This document shows, one piece after another, positions 61,630-64,000 of a DNA stretch of 64,000 nucleotides. The translations under genes were made by a program, and so were the position numbers. How positions within the stretch are numbered: the first letter of the stretch is position 1; each line of letters starts with the position of its first letter. Origin of the DNA: Streptomyces sp. NRRL F-6676 (GTDB lineage Bacteria > Actinomycetota > Actinomycetes > Streptomycetales > Streptomycetaceae); assembly GCF_000725625.1 (NCBI RefSeq), contig NZ_JOHS01000008.1, positions 186,001 through 250,000 on the forward strand, in the 5' to 3' direction. Below the pieces are notes generated by a model. The model was not told the origin of the DNA and made no database searches. It saw only the letters and a program-made list of their open reading frames with translations.

Positions 61630-62433
61630 ATGGCCGCACCACCCGAGGGAACGCCCGTCTGGGCGGACGCGATGTTCAGTGACGTGGAGGGAGCCAAGAG
61701 CTTCTACGGCGATGTACTCGGCTGGACCTTCGGCGAGACGTCCAGCGAGTACGGCAACTACACGCAGGCGTACTCCGACGGCAAGGCGGTCGCCGCCGTC
61801 GTACCGCCGATGCCGGGGCAGGAGGGGCACTCCGCGTGGTGCCTGTACCTGGCCTCGTCCGACGCCGCCGCGACCGCCGGCCGGATCCGGGACAACGGCG
61901 GCGAGATACTGCTGGAGCCGATGCGTGTGGGCGACTTCGGCACCATGGCGCTCGCCCGCGATCCGAGCGGCGCCGTCTTCGGCGTCTGGCAGGGCGGCAC
62001 CCACGAGGGCTTCGAGGCCACCGGTGTGCCCGGGGCGTACTGCTGGGCCGAGGTCTTCACCCGCGCACCGGAGAAGTCCGACCCCTTCTTCACCGCCGTC
62101 TTCCCCTACCGCGCGCAGCGGATGGCGGACGACGCCGTCGACTTCCTGGTCTTCCGCCACGGCGAGGGCGGCGATCCGGTGCTCGGCCGGATGCGGATGA
62201 CCGACGACTTCCCGCCGGAGGTCCCCTCGTACGTCAACATCTACTTCGCGGTGGACGACTGCGACGAGGCGGTCCGGCGCGCCACCGGGCGCGGGGGCGT
62301 GCTGCGGTTCGGCCCGATGGACAGCCCGTTCGGGCGGTTCGCCGCGCTGAGCGACCCGCAGGGGGCGGCGTTCACCGTGATCGACATGACGAAGCGCGAG
62401 GGGGAGATGCCGGAGCTGTCGGACGTGTCGTAA
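61630..62433 (+). CDS. Tandem VOC/glyoxalase-domain protein
   Basis: A 267-residue protein with two VOC domains (about 8-125 and 135-262), starting GTPVWADAMFSDVEGAKSFYGDVLGW and repeating PGAYCWAEVFTRAPEKSDPFFTAVF, as in hydroxylase/detoxification-type actinobacterial proteins. Substrate unknown. The ATG at 61630 has GGGAAAGG 8 bp upstream; the GTG at 61621 is too close to it. Confidence 0.87.
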   Translation: MAAPPEGTPVWADAMFSDVEGAKSFYGDVLGWTFGETSSEYGNYTQAYSDGKAVAAVVPPMPGQEGHSAWCLYLASSDAAATAGRIRDNGGEILLEPMRVGDFGTMALARDPSGAVFGVWQGGTHEGFEATGVPGAYCWAEVFTRAPEKSDPFFTAVFPYRAQRMADDAVDFLVFRHGEGGDPVLGRMRMTDDFPPEVPSYVNIYFAVDDCDEAVRRATGRGGVLRFGPMDSPFGRFAALSDPQGAAFTVIDMTKREGEMPELSDVS

Positions 62434-62519
62434 CGCCGGGCGCCGCGCCGTGGCGCCGCCCGCCCGGGGGAGTGGCCGGCCGTACGGGGCGGCCGGCCGG
62501 GCGTGGCATGATCGGGGGC

Positions 62520-63182
62520 ATGCTGGAACGTGTGGTGGCCGCCTGTGACGGGGCGTCGAAGGGAAACCCCGGACCCGCGGGCTGGGCCTGGGTCGTCGCG
62601 GACGACGCCGAGATCCCGGCCCGCTGGGAAGCCGGGCCGCTGGGGAAGGCGACCAACAACGTCGCCGAACTGACCGCCCTGGAGCGGCTGTTGTCGGCGG
62701 TGGACCCGGACGTGCCGCTGGAGATCCGGATGGACTCCCAGTACGCGATGAACGCGGTCACCAAGTGGCTGCCGGGGTGGAAGCGCAAGGGCTGGAAGAC
62801 GGCGGCGGGCAAGCCGGTCGCCAACCAGGAACTGGTCGAGCGGATCGACGCGTTGCTCGACGGCCGCGAGGTCGAGTTCCGGTATGTGCCGGCCCACCAG
62901 GTGGACGGCGACCGGCTCAACGACTTCGCGGACCGGGCGGCGAGCCAGGCGGCGGTGGTGCAGGAGCCGGCGGGCAGCGAGCTGGGGTCCCCGGAGCCGG
63001 CGCCGTCGTCCGCGCCGGTGGCCACGGCTCCCCGGAAGCGAACGGCCTCCCGCGGTGCCGCCCGCACGATCAAGGCGAAGTTCCCCGGCCGGTGCGTGTG
63101 CGGCCGCTCCTACGGAGCGGGCGAGGACATCGCCAAGAACGACAAGGGCTGGGGCCACCCGGAGTGCCGCACCGCGACGTGA
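62520..63182 (+). CDS. rnhA: Ribonuclease HI with C-terminal Cys/His tail
   Basis: A 220-residue RNase HI that cuts RNA in RNA-DNA hybrids. Catalytic residues: Asp in ACDGASKGNPG (residue 9), Glu in NNVAELTAL (about 50), Asp in RMDSQYA (about 71) and Asp in LNDFADRAA. A Pro/Ala/Ser-rich linker (about 145-178) leads to a small domain FPGRCVCGRSYGAGED ... WGHPECR with C-x-C and H-x2-C, a possible zinc ribbon. S. coelicolor also has an RNase HI gene near clpP3-clpP4. GGGGG precedes the ATG. Confidence 0.9.
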   Translation: MLERVVAACDGASKGNPGPAGWAWVVADDAEIPARWEAGPLGKATNNVAELTALERLLSAVDPDVPLEIRMDSQYAMNAVTKWLPGWKRKGWKTAAGKPVANQELVERIDALLDGREVEFRYVPAHQVDGDRLNDFADRAASQAAVVQEPAGSELGSPEPAPSSAPVATAPRKRTASRGAARTIKAKFPGRCVCGRSYGAGEDIAKNDKGWGHPECRTAT

Positions 63183-63203
63183 CCTCGGGGCCCCGCCCCG
63201 AGG
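63183..63203 (+). terminator. Short hairpin after the RNase H gene
   Basis: CCTCGGGG (63183-63190) and CCCCGAGG (63196-63203) around a 5-nt loop, directly after the stop codon. Confidence 0.75.
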
Positions 63204-63240
63204 CGGGACGCCGGGGCCGCTGACGGCCCGTGGCGGCTTG

Positions 63241-63337
63241 TCGCGCGGTTCCCCGCGCCCCTCGAGGGGCGCGGGGAACCGCGCGATCTTTTCGCGGGGG
63301 GTCCGGGGGCGGGAAGGGCAGGGGCGGCGGGGCGGAA
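63241..63337 (+). repeat. Dispersed GC-rich repeat, copy 6, opening with a 46-bp perfect palindrome
   Basis: 63241-63286 is a loop-free perfect palindrome centred on CTCGAG with 23-bp arms (TCGCGCGGTTCCCCGCGCCC + CTC). A T-rich TCTTTT follows at once, so it may also terminate transcription. The remainder has the family 3' core GTCCGGGGGCGGGAAGGGCA then GGGGCGGCGGGGCGG. Confidence 0.82.
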
Positions 63338-63413
63338 AAGGGTCTCGACGCGCACCCCGACTGCTACGCTCCGCAACCGATCGCACCCGTACCGCAACCC
63401 CAGAAGGACCCGC

Positions 63414-64000
63414 GTGAAGATCACGTGCATCGGCGGCGGCCCCGCGAACCTCTACTTCGCGATCCTGATGAAACTCCAGGACCCGTCCCACCACGTCACC
63501 GTCCACGAACGCGACCCCGCCGGCTCCACCTACGGCTGGGGCGTCACCTACTGGTCCCCCCTCCTCGACCGCCTCCGCACCCACGACCCCGCCTCCGCCG
63601 ACACCCTCCGCGCCCACTCCGTCCGCTGGAGCGACGGCACCGCCCACCTCCGCGGCCGCACCACCGTCCACCACGGCGACGAGGGCTTCGGCATCGGCCG
63701 CCACCGCCTCCTCGACCTCCTCGCCGCCCGTGCCACCGCCCTCGGCGTCACGATCGCCTACGAGGACGAGATCCCCGCCGACGGCCCGCTCCCCGACGCC
63801 GACCTCGTCGTCGCGGGCGACGGCGTCCACAGCGCCGTCCGCACCCGCCACCCCGACCACTACGGCAGCGACCTCACCCACGGCCGCAACCGCTACATCT
63901 GGCTCGGCACCACCAAGGTCTTCGACTCCTTCACCTTCGCCTTCGTCGAGACCGACCACGGCTGGATCTGGTGCTACGGCTACGCCTACGCCGCCGACCG
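63414..64000 (+). CDS. FAD-dependent aromatic monooxygenase-like protein (3' end outside window)
   Basis: The first 195 residues of a flavin monooxygenase: FAD motif VKITCIGGGPANLYFAILM at the N-terminus, ERDPAGSTYGWGVTYWSPLLDRL and the conserved DG motif VVAGDGVHSAVR at about 138-149. The ERDP/WGV pattern resembles the N-terminal half of tryptophan- and salicyl-CoA-type hydroxylases that use NAD(P)H. GAAGGA precedes the GTG start at 63414. The gene runs off the right end of the window. Confidence 0.83.
   Translation, partial: MKITCIGGGPANLYFAILMKLQDPSHHVTVHERDPAGSTYGWGVTYWSPLLDRLRTHDPASADTLRAHSVRWSDGTAHLRGRTTVHHGDEGFGIGRHRLLDLLAARATALGVTIAYEDEIPADGPLPDADLVVAGDGVHSAVRTRHPDHYGSDLTHGRNRYIWLGTTKVFDSFTFAFVETDHGWIWCYGYAYAAD

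Noticed and set aside
1..64000. tRNA, rRNA, CRISPR array, IS element or riboswitch
   Set aside because: None could be recognised by eye on either strand; the regular repeats found have no CRISPR-like spacer layout.

Overview
The window is about 73% GC with strong third-position GC bias, dense overlapping operons, GTG/TTG starts and many genes typical of Streptomyces (DUF397, an NsdA-type regulator, a carotenoid crt cluster, popR-clpP3-clpP4, a streptophobe-type membrane protein). It reads as accessory, chromosome-arm DNA of a Streptomyces species. No rRNA, tRNA, CRISPR array or intact transposase was seen.

Region 1 (57-9310) is one tightly overlapping + strand operon, cut by the left window edge: acyl-CoA/acyl-ACP dehydrogenase, free-standing acyl carrier protein, a single-module NRPS (C-A-T-TE) whose specificity residues point to glycine, an SRPBCC protein and two beta-ketoacyl synthases, closed by a perfect 19-bp hairpin. 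Three active sites are atypical: the NRPS thioesterase has Cys instead of Ser, the first KS has Asn instead of its first catalytic His, and the dehydrogenase has Asp where the family usually has Glu. This is the best candidate for an undescribed system, probably one that makes a modified N-acyl-glycine or a product derived from it.

Region 2 (9.4-31 kb) is mixed single genes: a small membrane protein behind a sigma-B-type promoter, a copper-storage-like Cys-rich protein, an MpaB-type oxygenase beside a CrtI-like flavoprotein, a secreted penicillin-type acylase, an acyl-CoA synthetase, an amidase, an NsdA-like regulator, a PP2C phosphatase with degraded metal ligands, a Gfo/Idh dehydrogenase, a secreted alpha/beta hydrolase and an acyltransferase.

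Region 3 (31-44.5 kb) is a carotenoid (isorenieratene-type) and photoprotection island: crtY-crtT-crtU behind an ECF sigma factor gene on the - strand, a flavin amine oxidase, a photolyase, an SDR-DUF2867 protein, and crtI-crtB-Rieske on the + strand. crtE, normally just before crtI, is absent; an internally deleted MMPL transporter remnant lies there.

Region 4 (44.5-54.8 kb) holds a secreted PI-PLC-like protein, dienelactone hydrolase, glyoxalase-type protein, adenosine deaminase, DinB protein, a divergent LysR/aldo-keto reductase pair, an 8-or-more-TM membrane protein, two PRC-barrel proteins and a 48-residue membrane peptide.

Region 5 (55-58.8 kb) is a stress-signalling module: an RsbW-like ATPase, a response-regulator/PP2C fusion, a single-domain response regulator and a SigB/SigF-type sigma factor. 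Three promoter-like sequences fitting the sigma-B consensus (GNNT-N14-16-GGGTAC) were found, ahead of the RsbW-like gene, the carotenoid ECF sigma gene and the 9.4-kb membrane protein gene, which suggests one regulon.

Region 6 (59-64 kb) has popR with a C-terminal LAA degron, clpP3-clpP4 (ClpP4 lacks the catalytic His), two VOC-family proteins, an RNase HI with a Cys/His tail, and a flavin monooxygenase cut by the right edge. A dispersed GC-rich repeat family occupies six intergenic gaps.
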